Source: Borreliella yangtzensis
GTDB taxonomy: Bacteria; Spirochaetota; Spirochaetia; Borreliales; Borreliaceae
Assembly (NCBI RefSeq): GCF_014201775.1
Contig: NZ_JACHFG010000001.1
Span: 178,541-242,540 of the forward strand
Direction: 5' to 3'
Length of the DNA: 64,000 bases
The number at the start of each line of letters is the position of its first letter. The first letter of the stretch is position 1. The notes under the pieces are model-generated. The model ran no database searches. It was not told where the DNA came from and saw only the letters and a program-made list of their open reading frames with translations. Below, one piece after another: positions 31,348-40,609 of the stretch. The translations under genes were made by a program, and so were the position numbers.

Positions 31348-34300
31348 CTATGTGTTTGTTTTTAGCAAGTTAATGTTTTTATATATGTAATTTATTTTGT
31401 CAGATTTCTCAATATTTTTAAAGCTTAAGAATATTGATTTTTGGTACGATGGATTTAATAGTAATAAATTAGGATGCTTTTGAACTATTTCTATTATTTT
31501 GTTCATAGGGATGCTTTCAGTGTTTTTATATTCTATTTCCAGAGTTCTATTTGTTTCTTTTAGTTTTTTTATATTTAATTTTTTTGCTAATATTTTAAGT
31601 TCAGCTAACATTAATAGACTATTTATTTCTTTAGGTATTGGGCCAAAGTTGTCGTGGATTTCCGATCTTATCTTTTTACTTTCTTCTTCGGTTTGAATTT
31701 CAAAGATTTTTTTGTAGATTAGTATTTTATCCTGTTCATTTTTTGCATAATTGTCAGGAATGAAGCCGTTATAGTTAATTTCAATATCAACTTCTTCTTC
31801 TAATGAAATTTTCCCCATTTTTTTCTCAATTGCTTTATTTAGCATTGTTAAATAACAGTCCAATCCAATCGATTCAATTTCTCCATGTTGTTCTCTACCA
31901 AGCAAATTTCCAACACCTCTTATTTCCATATCTTTCATTGCTATTTTAAATCCAGATCCTAGGTCTGAAAATTCGGTTATTGCTCTTAGTCTTTCAATAG
32001 AGCGTTCATTAAGCTTTTCGCTATCTTGGTACAAAAAATAAGCATAAGCTTTCTTAGAACCCCTTCCAACTCTTCCTTTTAGTTGATATAGCTGAGCAAG
32101 TCCAAACTTGTTTGCATTGTTAATTATTATTGTATTTGCGTTTGGGATGTCTATTCCATTTTCAATTATTGTTGTTGCTAATAAAATTTGATAAGCTTTT
32201 TTAATAAAATTGTGCATTATGTTTTCAATTTCGTCTCCTGTGAGTTTTCCATGAATTATTGCAATCCTTGCGTAAGGAGTTAATTTTTCAATTAATGTTT
32301 TTAAATAATGCAGTTCTTCAATATTATGATTTACTAAAAAAACTTGACCATCCCGAGATAGTTCACTTTCAATTGCATGTTTTATTAAAAGCTCACTAAA
32401 CGATTCTAAATAAGCTTCTATTTTTACTCTGTTTTTAGGAGGAATTTTTAAAACGGAAATATCTCTGAGTTTAATTAGTGACATGTGAAGAGATCTGGGA
32501 ATTGGTGTTGCAGAAAGAGCAAGACAATCAACTGAAATTTTTATTTCTTTAAGTTTTTCTTTTTCCTTTACGCCAAATCTTTGTTCTTCATCAATTATTA
32601 TTAGTCCTAAATTTTTGCAGGTAAATTTTTTTGAAAGAATTTTGTGTGTTCCTATGATTATATCAATTTCCCCGGTTTTCAATTCTTTTAAAATTCGGTT
32701 TTCTGTATTGTTTTTGATAAATCTGCTTAATACTTCGATTTTGATTGGGAAATTTTTGAATCTTTTTTTGAATGTATTAAAATGTTGTTCTGCCAAGATA
32801 GTTGTTGGTGAAAGTACAATAACCTGTTTGTTTCCCATTACAGCTTTAAAAGCAGCCCTCATTGCGACTTCAGTTTTTCCAAATCCAACATCTCCACAAA
32901 GAAGGCGATCCATCACTTTGAAGCTCATCATGTCTTCTTTGATTTCTTTTATTGCTGTTATTTGATCTGGAGTTTCATCGTATGGAAATTCAGATTCAAA
33001 TAACAATTGTAATTCGTTATCTTCTGGGTATTTAATACCTTTAATGCTTTCTCTTTTTGAATAAAGCTCTATTAATTTGTCTGCAATCTCTTCAATTCTT
33101 TTTTTTGCGTTTGCTTTATTTTTTATCCATGTTTTAGAGCTAATTTTATCCAATTTAATATTTTTAGGATCGCCCCCAATATATTTTTGGATTAAATTTG
33201 TTTGTTCAATTGGAATAAATAGCTTTTCTCCTTCGGCGTATTCAATTTCAATATAATCTTTTTCAAGAAAACTTGTTTTTATTCTCTTTATTTGTCTAAA
33301 TATACCAATTCCATGGTTTATGTGAACCACATGGCTGTTTTTTTCAATCTCAATAAAAGAGCTAATAGCTTTTGTTTTTGAAGATTCAAAGGTTTTGTTT
33401 ATTTTTTCCCCTGTATTGAAGATGTTTGATTCAAGAATAATTGCGATTTTTTCTTTTTCTATTATTAAAGAGCTAGATATTTTTAAAACCTCAATTGATA
33501 CTTTTGGTAATTCTTTGAAAATATATTTAAGTTTTTCTTTTTGTGATTCGGATTCTGCTGCAATAACGATTTTAAATCCATTTTTTAGCCAATTTTTGAA
33601 TTCTTCTTTTGCAAGCATAATATTTGAAAAAAAGTTTCTCTCACTTTCAATTTTGAATTCTACAATTTCTTTGGATTTAGAACTTTTAATCTTTGAAAAT
33701 AAAACATCGCTTTTTAGATTAAAGGTTTTAGAATTTAAGAAAATTTTTTTTGGATCAATTATATTTTTTCCAGCTTCTTTTGCTTCTATATAAAGCTTTT
33801 TATATTCTTGGTGTATTTTTTCAATTTCTTTTTCTAAATTGTTAATTTCAAAGTTTACAATAGGTGTGTCTTTTTCAATTTCATCACTTAAGTAAGTATT
33901 TGCTACTAGAGGATAAAACATCTCTTCTGTTTTTGTTTCTTTTTTTAAATTTAACTCTTCAAAAATTTTTTTATATTCACCAGATTTAATATTTGTTTTT
34001 AAGTTATTAATAACATCATTCTTCCAAATAATTTCTTTTTTTGGAAGAATTTGAAATTCTAAAATTTCATTATCTTGTTTTAATTGGGTTAAAGGATCGA
34101 ATTTCTTTATTTCTTCTATTTTGTCGAAGTTTAATATAATTTTTATTGGGTTTTGTTCTCCAAAAGAGTATATGTCTATAATTTCTCCTTTTATTGCAAA
34201 TTCTCCTGGAATTGTTACTCTGAATGTTTTTTCATATCCCAATGTTATGAGATTTTTTTCAATATCTGATGTATTAATCTTAGTATTTTTTTTAATTTTA

Positions 34301-34722
34301 TATATATTTTTTAGTAATGTATTTTGATCTGGTATTTTGCTAAGCAATGATTTTAAAACTGTAATGTATATTCCAGGATTTTTTTTATAAAAATTTATCA
34401 AGAATTTGATTCTTTCGTTAAAAATCGTACTTTTTGAGCTAATGCCCTTGTATACAAGGGGACTAAAATAGTTAAGCTCAAAGATTTGATTTGTAATTAC
34501 TTTTAAATCATTTTTAATTTTATCTAATGTATGTTCGTCTTTAACTATTAATATTATTTTCCCGGTTTTACTATATTCTTTGATTTTTTTAATTAAGAAA
34601 GCTTTGAAAAATCCTTCATATCCTATTAATGAAAAAAATGTATTTTGTTCTAAAAATTCTTTCATTTTTTTTAAATTGGAATTATTTCTTAATATTGTTG
34701 TTAGTTCTTCATCTATATTCAT
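31348..34722 (-). CDS. mfd: Transcription-repair coupling factor (Mfd)
   Basis: Mfd pushes stalled RNA polymerase off damaged DNA and recruits UvrA. The 1124-residue protein has an N-terminal UvrB-homology region (about 1-350), the RNA-polymerase interaction domain (about 455-530; [27 protein letters not shown]), then superfamily 2 translocase motifs: Walker [29 protein letters not shown] (DEEQ box), LSATPIPR, and the RecG-like [12 protein letters not shown] region. The C-terminal TRCF domain closes it. It carries the heavy Lys/Asn/Ile content seen in all minus-strand genes here. Confidence 0.96.
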   Translation of the reverse strand: MNIDEELTTILRNNSNLKKMKEFLEQNTFFSLIGYEGFFKAFLIKKIKEYSKTGKIILIVKDEHTLDKIKNDLKVITNQIFELNYFSPLVYKGISSKSTIFNERIKFLINFYKKNPGIYITVLKSLLSKIPDQNTLLKNIYKIKKNTKINTSDIEKNLITLGYEKTFRVTIPGEFAIKGEIIDIYSFGEQNPIKIILNFDKIEEIKKFDPLTQLKQDNEILEFQILPKKEIIWKNDVINNLKTNIKSGEYKKIFEELNLKKETKTEEMFYPLVANTYLSDEIEKDTPIVNFEINNLEKEIEKIHQEYKKLYIEAKEAGKNIIDPKKIFLNSKTFNLKSDVLFSKIKSSKSKEIVEFKIESERNFFSNIMLAKEEFKNWLKNGFKIVIAAESESQKEKLKYIFKELPKVSIEVLKISSSLIIEKEKIAIILESNIFNTGEKINKTFESSKTKAISSFIEIEKNSHVVHINHGIGIFRQIKRIKTSFLEKDYIEIEYAEGEKLFIPIEQTNLIQKYIGGDPKNIKLDKISSKTWIKNKANAKKRIEEIADKLIELYSKRESIKGIKYPEDNELQLLFESEFPYDETPDQITAIKEIKEDMMSFKVMDRLLCGDVGFGKTEVAMRAAFKAVMGNKQVIVLSPTTILAEQHFNTFKKRFKNFPIKIEVLSRFIKNNTENRILKELKTGEIDIIIGTHKILSKKFTCKNLGLIIIDEEQRFGVKEKEKLKEIKISVDCLALSATPIPRSLHMSLIKLRDISVLKIPPKNRVKIEAYLESFSELLIKHAIESELSRDGQVFLVNHNIEELHYLKTLIEKLTPYARIAIIHGKLTGDEIENIMHNFIKKAYQILLATTIIENGIDIPNANTIIINNANKFGLAQLYQLKGRVGRGSKKAYAYFLYQDSEKLNERSIERLRAITEFSDLGSGFKIAMKDMEIRGVGNLLGREQHGEIESIGLDCYLTMLNKAIEKKMGKISLEEEVDIEINYNGFIPDNYAKNEQDKILIYKKIFEIQTEEESKKIRSEIHDNFGPIPKEINSLLMLAELKILAKKLNIKKLKETNRTLEIEYKNTESIPMNKIIEIVQKHPNLLLLNPSYQKSIFLSFKNIEKSDKINYIYKNINLLKTNT

Positions 34723-34818
34723 TTTTTACCTTTTTGTTTAATTAATTTAGTATAATAATATACTATAGGTATTATTACTTTCTTTATATATAATGTGGTT
34801 AGGTTTTGAGGGGAGCTT

Positions 34819-35784
34819 ATGAAAATTAGAAAATTGCTTTTTTGTATCTTTTTTACGAATATTTCTTTTGTTTTGTTTGCGGGGGGAGATTATAAGGGGC
34901 TTGATTTTAAAATTAAGTTTTTTAATCAATCTATTTATCGTGTCAATAGCAATATTTTTATTGAAGTTTCTCTTAGCAATGCGTCTGATAGTGTTTTAAC
35001 TTTAGAAATAGGCGATATTAATTTTTTTGGCTTTGATTTTGATGTTACTGATACTACTAATATTAAAGTTAAAAGACCCATTGAATATGTTAAAAAAAGA
35101 TCTAAAAATGTTGCTATTCCTGTTAGGAATATGAGCTTGAGACCTAATGAAAAGTTTTCTGTGGTTATTAACTTAAATCAATTTGTTAAGTTTAGTAAAG
35201 ATGGAGTTTATTTTGTTAAGGGTATTTTTTTCCCAGATGTTTCAAATCCATCTAAGAAAAAAGAATCCAATATTATTACACTTTTTTTAAATGATAGTTT
35301 TGATGAAAATCCAGGCAGTATAGATCTTGTTAATTTGTCTGAAAATAAGGACATTCAAGATCTATTGAAAAAGAAAAAATTGTCTCCCGATGAGATTGTT
35401 AAATATTTATTAAAGGCATTGCAGTTTGGGGAAAAAGAGAAATTCTTTTTATATCTTGACATTGAAGGCTTGTTATTGAATGATAAAGGCAAAGCATACC
35501 TTTATAAACAGAAGTTATCATCTGTTCCTAATAAAAATGTAGTTAAAGAGTATAAGGAATATTTATGGAATTCTAATAATTCAGATATTTCAAAAGCACC
35601 AAATGAATTTTCTATTATTGAGACAACTTATTCTGATACTGCTGGTAAGGTAATTGCTGATTTATATTTTGACGATGGGCATTTTTATATTTCCAAAAGG
35701 TATACTTTTTTCTTCAAAAAATATGATTATTATTGGATAATTTATGACTACATTGTTCAAAATATTGGCATTAAGGAAAAGTAA
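34819..35784 (+). CDS. Exported protein of unknown function, paired with LysM amidase
   Basis: I do not recognise a named family. The 321-residue protein has a signal peptide (hydrophobic residues about 5-21, then AGGDYKGLDF), so it is periplasmic or surface-directed. Residues about 25-165 are beta-rich with alternating hydrophobics, like an Ig-type sandwich. The end (about 265-315) has a pattern like NTF2-type domains (TAGKVIADLYFDDGHF, RYTFFFKKYDYYWIIYDY). Both fold assignments are inferences. Its last 41 bases overlap the amidase gene in another frame, so the two are likely translationally coupled and may act together on the envelope. Confidence 0.75.
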   Translation: MKIRKLLFCIFFTNISFVLFAGGDYKGLDFKIKFFNQSIYRVNSNIFIEVSLSNASDSVLTLEIGDINFFGFDFDVTDTTNIKVKRPIEYVKKRSKNVAIPVRNMSLRPNEKFSVVINLNQFVKFSKDGVYFVKGIFFPDVSNPSKKKESNIITLFLNDSFDENPGSIDLVNLSENKDIQDLLKKKKLSPDEIVKYLLKALQFGEKEKFFLYLDIEGLLLNDKGKAYLYKQKLSSVPNKNVVKEYKEYLWNSNNSDISKAPNEFSIIETTYSDTAGKVIADLYFDDGHFYISKRYTFFFKKYDYYWIIYDYIVQNIGIKEK

Positions 35785-37840
35785 AACTTTTTGTGTTTTG
35801 CAAATTATAGAACTTATTATATTATTTTATTTTCTAATAATAAGTCCTGCTAATCTTAACGCTGATTTTGAGTATAAGGTTGTCAAAGGAGATACTCTTT
35901 TTTCAATTGCAATTAAGTACAAAGCTAAAGTAAACGATCTTAAAAGGATTAATAAACTTAATGTTGATAATATTAGGGTAGGTCAAATATTAATTATTCC
36001 AAGTAATTCTAATTTAGATCAAAATATTACTCATAAAGATAATAATTCTCTTGGGGTGCTAAAATCTGTTAATAAAGGGATAATTTTTTACACTGTAAAA
36101 GAAGGTGATACTATTGAGAGTGTTTCAAAGCTTGTTGGACTAAGTCAAGAAGAGATAATAGCTTGGAATGATTTGAGCTCTAAGGATCTTAAAGTTGGAA
36201 TGAAACTTGTATTAACTGAACCTGATTTTTTAAAACCCTATGTAGTTAAGAAGGGAGATTCGCTTTCAAAACTTTCTCAGGATTTTGATATTAGTTCTAA
36301 GGATATTTTGAAATTTAATTTTCTTAATGACGATAAATTAAAGATTGGCCAACAGCTTTTTTTAAAGAAATCTACTAAAAATGTTAATTTTCATTATGTT
36401 AAAAAGGGAGAAACTCTTGGTAGAATAGCTTATATTTACGGTGTTACTGCTAAGGATCTTGTAGCTCTTAATGGCAATCGGGCTGTTAATCTTAAAGCAG
36501 GTTCTTTGCTAAATGTTTTAAAGATTTTAAATAGTGATTTAGAAAAACCTGTTGAGGAAGATTTAAAAATTGATAAAAAAACAAATAATCAATTTATTTA
36601 TCATTCAGTTGCTGTAGGAGAGACTTTGTATAGCATTGCCAGACATTACGGGGTTTTAATCGAAGATCTTAAGAATTGGAATAATTTAAGCAGTAACAAT
36701 ATTATGCACGATCAAAAATTGAAAATTTTTGATAAAAAACTTTTATTTGATTCTTCTACAATTAAATCTAAAAACGATTTATATATTAAAAATAAGGTTG
36801 ATTCTAACTCTAATTCTTCTGACAAAGTTCAAACAATAGTTAATCTTCCCTCAAGTAAAAACAAAAAGCTAAATTTAAATACTTTTGGAATTTCTGCAAA
36901 TCAAGATCTTTTTGATATTAGCTCTTTGGTTATTTTAGATTCCAAAATACCAATATTTGAGGTTGTTGGTGATTTTTATTATTGGTATAAACCCAAAAAA
37001 ATAAGTCAGCCAAGTGAATTTTATTCAGAGGATTGGTATTCTCCTTTAAATTCTTATAAAAAGGCGACGCAACTTTTCAAAAGTTTTGAAAAATTGGTAA
37101 ATTCTAGGTTTAATAAAGGATCAAGGCTTAAAGATAAGTTAATAATTCTTGATCCTGGTCATGGTGGCCTTGATCCTGGAGCTATTGTCAAGTCTAGAGA
37201 CGGTCTTGGAAATGAAGTTTTTGTTGTTGAAGATGAGTATGTGTATGACATTGCTTTAAGGCTTTATGTATATCTTAAAGAAGAGGGGGCAAATGTTGAG
37301 CTTACCATTTTAGCCCCCGATCATTTAATTAGGAATAGTGTTTTTGCTAACAATACTTTTGTTAATGTTAAAAATGAAGTTTACAATGATTATGACCTGA
37401 ATAAAAATGATACTGTTGAGTCCTGGATAAATGGCACTCCAGCAGGTCTTAAAAAAAGATTGATTGTTGTTAAAAACATTGTTAATAAATATAAAAATAT
37501 TAAAGATAAGGATATAGCCTTTTTTAGTTTGCATGCGGATAATAGTGTTGGAGCACCTAAGAGTATGGGGTTTTATTATCAAAAGGATGATGAAAGAAAC
37601 TATGATATTCATTCAAAATCTGTAGCAGAAAAAATTACAGAAGGAATGAAAAGAAGTTCTTATATTAAGGGTCAAAATCTACATGTTTTAAGAAACAATA
37701 TAGTAATGACCAAGCTTTTAATAGAAGTTAGAAATTTAGCATTTCCAGAAGAAGCTTGGTCTATTAGATCTTCTAAGCTTAGAGATCAAGATTCTAAAAT
37801 TCTTGCCAATGGGATTTTAAAAATATTGGAAAATAATTGA
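35744..37840 (+). CDS. N-acetylmuramoyl-L-alanine amidase with five LysM repeats
   Basis: A periplasmic zinc amidase that cuts the MurNAc-L-Ala bond, for cell separation or wall turnover. The 698 residues have an N-terminal signal/anchor (hydrophobic about 18-38), five LysM repeats (starting near residues 44, 109, 163, 219 and 285, each with a G-[DE]-[TS]-[LI] core), a linker, then an Amidase_3 domain from about 463. The zinc ligands are His in LDPGHGG, Glu in VVEDEYVYD and His in FFSLHADNS; the catalytic Glu is in LIEVRNLAFPEEA. The ATG at 35744 lies inside the upstream gene. In-frame TTGs further on are possible alternative starts. Confidence 0.93.
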   Translation: MTTLFKILALRKSKTFCVLQIIELIILFYFLIISPANLNADFEYKVVKGDTLFSIAIKYKAKVNDLKRINKLNVDNIRVGQILIIPSNSNLDQNITHKDNNSLGVLKSVNKGIIFYTVKEGDTIESVSKLVGLSQEEIIAWNDLSSKDLKVGMKLVLTEPDFLKPYVVKKGDSLSKLSQDFDISSKDILKFNFLNDDKLKIGQQLFLKKSTKNVNFHYVKKGETLGRIAYIYGVTAKDLVALNGNRAVNLKAGSLLNVLKILNSDLEKPVEEDLKIDKKTNNQFIYHSVAVGETLYSIARHYGVLIEDLKNWNNLSSNNIMHDQKLKIFDKKLLFDSSTIKSKNDLYIKNKVDSNSNSSDKVQTIVNLPSSKNKKLNLNTFGISANQDLFDISSLVILDSKIPIFEVVGDFYYWYKPKKISQPSEFYSEDWYSPLNSYKKATQLFKSFEKLVNSRFNKGSRLKDKLIILDPGHGGLDPGAIVKSRDGLGNEVFVVEDEYVYDIALRLYVYLKEEGANVELTILAPDHLIRNSVFANNTFVNVKNEVYNDYDLNKNDTVESWINGTPAGLKKRLIVVKNIVNKYKNIKDKDIAFFSLHADNSVGAPKSMGFYYQKDDERNYDIHSKSVAEKITEGMKRSSYIKGQNLHVLRNNIVMTKLLIEVRNLAFPEEAWSIRSSKLRDQDSKILANGILKILENN

Positions 37841-37865
37841 CAAAAATTTTTAAATTTAGGATAAT
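37837..37865 (+). promoter_or_regulatory. Promoter of tRNA-Asn, overlapping the amidase stop codon
   Basis: A perfect TTGACA (37837-37842) contains the TGA stop of the amidase gene. A 17-base spacer leads to GATAAT (37860-37865). The tRNA begins 18 bases further on. Confidence 0.82.
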
Positions 37866-37882
37866 ATTCACAGTGTTCAATT

Positions 37883-37954
37883 TCCCCTATAGCTCAGTGG
37901 TAGAGCGGGTGGCTGTTAACCACTAGGTCGGAGGTTCAAGTCCTTCTGGGGGAG
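37883..37954 (+). tRNA. tRNA-Asn (GUU)
   Basis: Acceptor TCCCCTA/TGGGGGA, D stem GCTC/GAGC, anticodon stem GGTGG/CCACT around CTGTTAA (anticodon GTT), T arm CGGAG-TTCAAGT-like, discriminator G, no CCA. Its last 19 bases overlap the opposite-strand RNase M5-like gene. Confidence 0.95.
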
Positions 37955-38481
37955 TTAATTAAGGCTAATTGTTTTTTTAATTCTATTTTTGTTATTTTAA
38001 AGTAATTAAGTCTTTCTAAGAGTTTTTTATTGTTTCCGTGTCCTAAGCAAAGGTGTTTTTGTATTTTTTGTTTATTTTCTTTTGAGTTTTCTCCTGCTAA
38101 ATCAAGCTCTAACAAATCGCTTAATGTTAATAAATCTTTTTGATTATCTTTATACAGAGTTCCAACTTCTTTAATTATTTTTATTATTTCTGTTTTATTT
38201 ACCGATTCAACCTCGGTATCTTTAGTATTAAGATATGCATGTTTGATTTTATTATTTTTTCCCAGATGTTTTACTATTTTTTGCCTAATAATATTACCAG
38301 ATTTATCACTGTCTGTTAAAATTATTATTCCTTTGTATTTTAAAGCTTTTTTTAGCAATTTAATAGTTTCTATTTTTAAAGCAAATCCTTTTGTTTCTAT
38401 TACTGTGCAGTCAAAAGATTCTTTTATTCTTTTAAGATCGTCTTTTCCTTCAACTATAATTATTTCTTTAATTTTTTCCAA
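37936..38481 (-). CDS. rnmV: Ribonuclease M5-like Toprim protein
   Basis: RNase M5 trims 5S rRNA precursors in Gram-positive bacteria. The 181-residue protein begins with a Toprim domain: IIVEGKDDLKRI with the catalytic Glu, then IILTDSDKSGNIIRQKI with the DxD pair. A basic C-terminal region follows. Length and the start EIIIVEGKDD match the M5 family rather than DnaG primase. It follows the M18 aminopeptidase gene by two bases on the same strand. Its last codons (NSPRRT and stop) are read from the complement of tRNA-Asn. M5 function is inferred, as Borrelia rRNA genes have an unusual layout. Confidence 0.85.
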   Translation of the reverse strand: MEKIKEIIIVEGKDDLKRIKESFDCTVIETKGFALKIETIKLLKKALKYKGIIILTDSDKSGNIIRQKIVKHLGKNNKIKHAYLNTKDTEVESVNKTEIIKIIKEVGTLYKDNQKDLLTLSDLLELDLAGENSKENKQKIQKHLCLGHGNNKKLLERLNYFKITKIELKKQLALINSPRRT

Positions 38482-38483
38482 TT

Positions 38484-39752
38484 TTAAATTCCTTGTTCAA
38501 AGAAAGCTCTTAGCAATTTAATTGCTTCTATGTGGTCAACTATTGATACTGTTTCGCGTAGGGAATGCATTGCCCACATTGGTGTTCCAATGTCAATAGT
38601 TTCTATTCCCGTTCTAGCATTTGATATTGGACCAATTGTTGTGCCTGAAGGAACATTTGCTTTCATTATTATTTCTTGAATCTTAATATTATTTTTAATA
38701 GCCAAATTTTTTAATTTTGCAAATCCTGTTGAAGTTGTTGCATATCTGAAATTGGCGCTGTTTTTTACAACTATACCTTTACTTAGAGTTGCTTGATAGT
38801 TTGGATCATGTTTACACGCATATCCTGGATGAATTCCGTGAACACTGTCAAACGATATATTAAATGATTTGTTTGTTTTTATTAAATGTTCTTCTCTGTT
38901 TAAGTTAAGAGCAAGATCAATTCTTTCTAAAACTTCTGATAAAAAATTGGAATCAGCGCCTCTTGAGGTTAGAGATCCTACTTCTTCGTTATCAAAAAAT
39001 ACAGCCATTTTATTTTTATTGTTGCTTGTATGAATATAAGAGTTCATTATTGCGTGACATCCTGATTTATTGTCAAGATTTTTAGAAGTCAAAAATTCTT
39101 TTTCAGTTCCTATTATTTTGGAAGGTTGTGATTCTGTAAATATTAGATCACAAGATAAAAAATTTTCATATTTTATTCCAAGTTGTTCTAGTATGCTATC
39201 TTTTATTGATTTTTTAGTGCTGCTTATTACTGTTAAATTGTCATGAGTATTATATCCAAATCCTTCGTTAATTTGTCGGTTTAAATGGATTGCAAGGTTT
39301 GGAATAATTCCTATGTTTTCAATATTGATTAATTTTGAATTAATATTCTCATTTTTTTTGAAATATATAATTCCTGCTAAGCTTAAGTCTCTGTCAATCC
39401 AAGTAGAAATTATTGGGCTACCATAAACTTCAATATGATTGTAGAATACACCACTTGTGTTTTTTGTTGCATCTATTTTTAATTTTAGTCCCGGGCTATC
39501 TGTATGAGCCGTTGCTATTAGAAACGGCTCATATTTTTTTTCTACATCAATATTAAAGGCAATAAGGCTAGTTCCTTCTTTTTTTATGTAATACGATCCT
39601 GTTTCAATTTCCCATTTTTTATCAAGTTTTAATTCTTGTGCATTAAAATAATTTATTAATTTCTCTTCAATATAATTTACTAAATGGTAAGGTGTGGGGC
39701 TATTGTCTAGCAGACTTTGAAAAAATTTTGGTTCTAGTGTTTTATCGCTCAC
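38484..39752 (-). CDS. M18 family aminopeptidase (aspartyl aminopeptidase-like)
   Basis: A cytosolic metallo-aminopeptidase that releases N-terminal residues, often acidic ones, from peptides. The 422-residue protein shows the M18 landmarks: ATAHTDSPGLKLK near residue 92 (His and Asp metal/base), LDNKSGCHAIMNS (bridging Asp), FFDNEEVGSLTSRGADSNF (Glu pair) and the HGIHPGYACKHDPNYQ stretch; the final metal His is in PMWAMHSLRE. The start is GTG, with AGGAG about 11 bases upstream. Together with pepD it points to heavy reliance on imported peptides. Confidence 0.93.
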   Translation of the reverse strand: MSDKTLEPKFFQSLLDNSPTPYHLVNYIEEKLINYFNAQELKLDKKWEIETGSYYIKKEGTSLIAFNIDVEKKYEPFLIATAHTDSPGLKLKIDATKNTSGVFYNHIEVYGSPIISTWIDRDLSLAGIIYFKKNENINSKLINIENIGIIPNLAIHLNRQINEGFGYNTHDNLTVISSTKKSIKDSILEQLGIKYENFLSCDLIFTESQPSKIIGTEKEFLTSKNLDNKSGCHAIMNSYIHTSNNKNKMAVFFDNEEVGSLTSRGADSNFLSEVLERIDLALNLNREEHLIKTNKSFNISFDSVHGIHPGYACKHDPNYQATLSKGIVVKNSANFRYATTSTGFAKLKNLAIKNNIKIQEIIMKANVPSGTTIGPISNARTGIETIDIGTPMWAMHSLRETVSIVDHIEAIKLLRAFFEQGI

Positions 39753-39839
39753 TATAGGTGTTCTCCTTTAATTTTATTGCTTTATAACTATATATTTTAT
39801 TATAATAATTTTTAACTGTATATTAGTTAGGAGTTTGTT

Positions 39840-40565
39840 ATGAGAAAGTGTTTTGCCAGCTGGGGTTTATTGCTGATTTTTTTTGCTTGTAGTTCTAATG
39901 TTGAAATTGAGTTAAAAGATGATATTAGTGGTATTGTTTCAATATTTGTCAATGTTAATAGAGAATTTGAAAAAATTAGAAAAGAACTCTTAACAACTTT
40001 AGTTGGAGAAGAAGTTGCAAGCATGCCCCTTTTTCCTGTAGATGAAATAAAAAAATATTTTAAAAATGGAGAGGAAAAGCTTGGACTTAAGCTTTTGAGT
40101 ATTAAAACTCAGGGGGACTCTATTAATTTAGTTGTTAAGTTTGATAATTTAATTAAAGTTTTAGGCGATTATATGAAAAAATCTGATATTTCTGTGTTTA
40201 AGATAGAAAAGAAAGATGGTAAAAATATTATTGAACTTGATATTAATTTGGAAAACGCTACTAAGAATATTAATGAAAATAAAGAATATATTAGTGATGC
40301 ACTTGCTGCTCTTTTGCCATCGGATGAGATTCCAATGTCTGCTGAAGAATATAAAGATGTTTTGGTTTATTTTTTATCGGGGTTTACTCCCAAAGCAAGC
40401 GAACTTATTGACAATTCAAAATTTAATTTTATAGTTAAGACTTCTAGAAATGTTCAAGAACAATTTGGATTCAAACAGATTAACTCAAATACACTAAAGT
40501 TTGAGATGAATATGGTTAAAGGATTGAGTCTTGAAACGCCAATAAAACTTAGAGTAGTTTATTGA
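39840..40565 (+). CDS. Putative lipoprotein
   Basis: A 241-residue protein with a short basic N terminus, a hydrophobic stretch and a spirochaetal lipobox ending at Cys17 (LLIFFAC, then SSN), so it should be lipidated and membrane-anchored. The mature part mixes helix and strand, with acidic and Lys-rich segments and no motif I recognise. The sequence after the Cys (SSNVEIELKDD) lacks a long flexible tether, so a periplasmic inner-leaflet location is possible. It stands alone, converging on fruA with a hairpin between them. The TTGACA at its stop codon has no matching -10. Confidence 0.8.
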   Translation: MRKCFASWGLLLIFFACSSNVEIELKDDISGIVSIFVNVNREFEKIRKELLTTLVGEEVASMPLFPVDEIKKYFKNGEEKLGLKLLSIKTQGDSINLVVKFDNLIKVLGDYMKKSDISVFKIEKKDGKNIIELDINLENATKNINENKEYISDALAALLPSDEIPMSAEEYKDVLVYFLSGFTPKASELIDNSKFNFIVKTSRNVQEQFGFKQINSNTLKFEMNMVKGLSLETPIKLRVVY

Positions 40566-40571
40566 CAAAAG

Positions 40572-40609
40572 TGTAAGAATATAGCCGCGATTAAGTTTAT
40601 ATTCTTACA
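40572..40609. terminator. Hairpin between lipoprotein gene and fruA
   Basis: Perfect 12-bp arms TGTAAGAATATA (40572-40583) and its complement (40598-40609), with a 14-base GC-containing loop and a T-rich run downstream on the plus strand. The right arm covers the fruA stop codon. Confidence 0.75.

Noticed and set aside
34747-34929. 60-codon minus-strand ORF upstream of mfd
   Set aside because: It overlaps the start of a well-supported exported protein gene on the plus strand and has no ribosome site or motif.
40562-40590. TTGACA at the lipoprotein stop codon as a promoter
   Set aside because: At the right distance the sequence is GC-rich (CCGCGA) and forms the loop of a terminator hairpin, so there is no -10 element.
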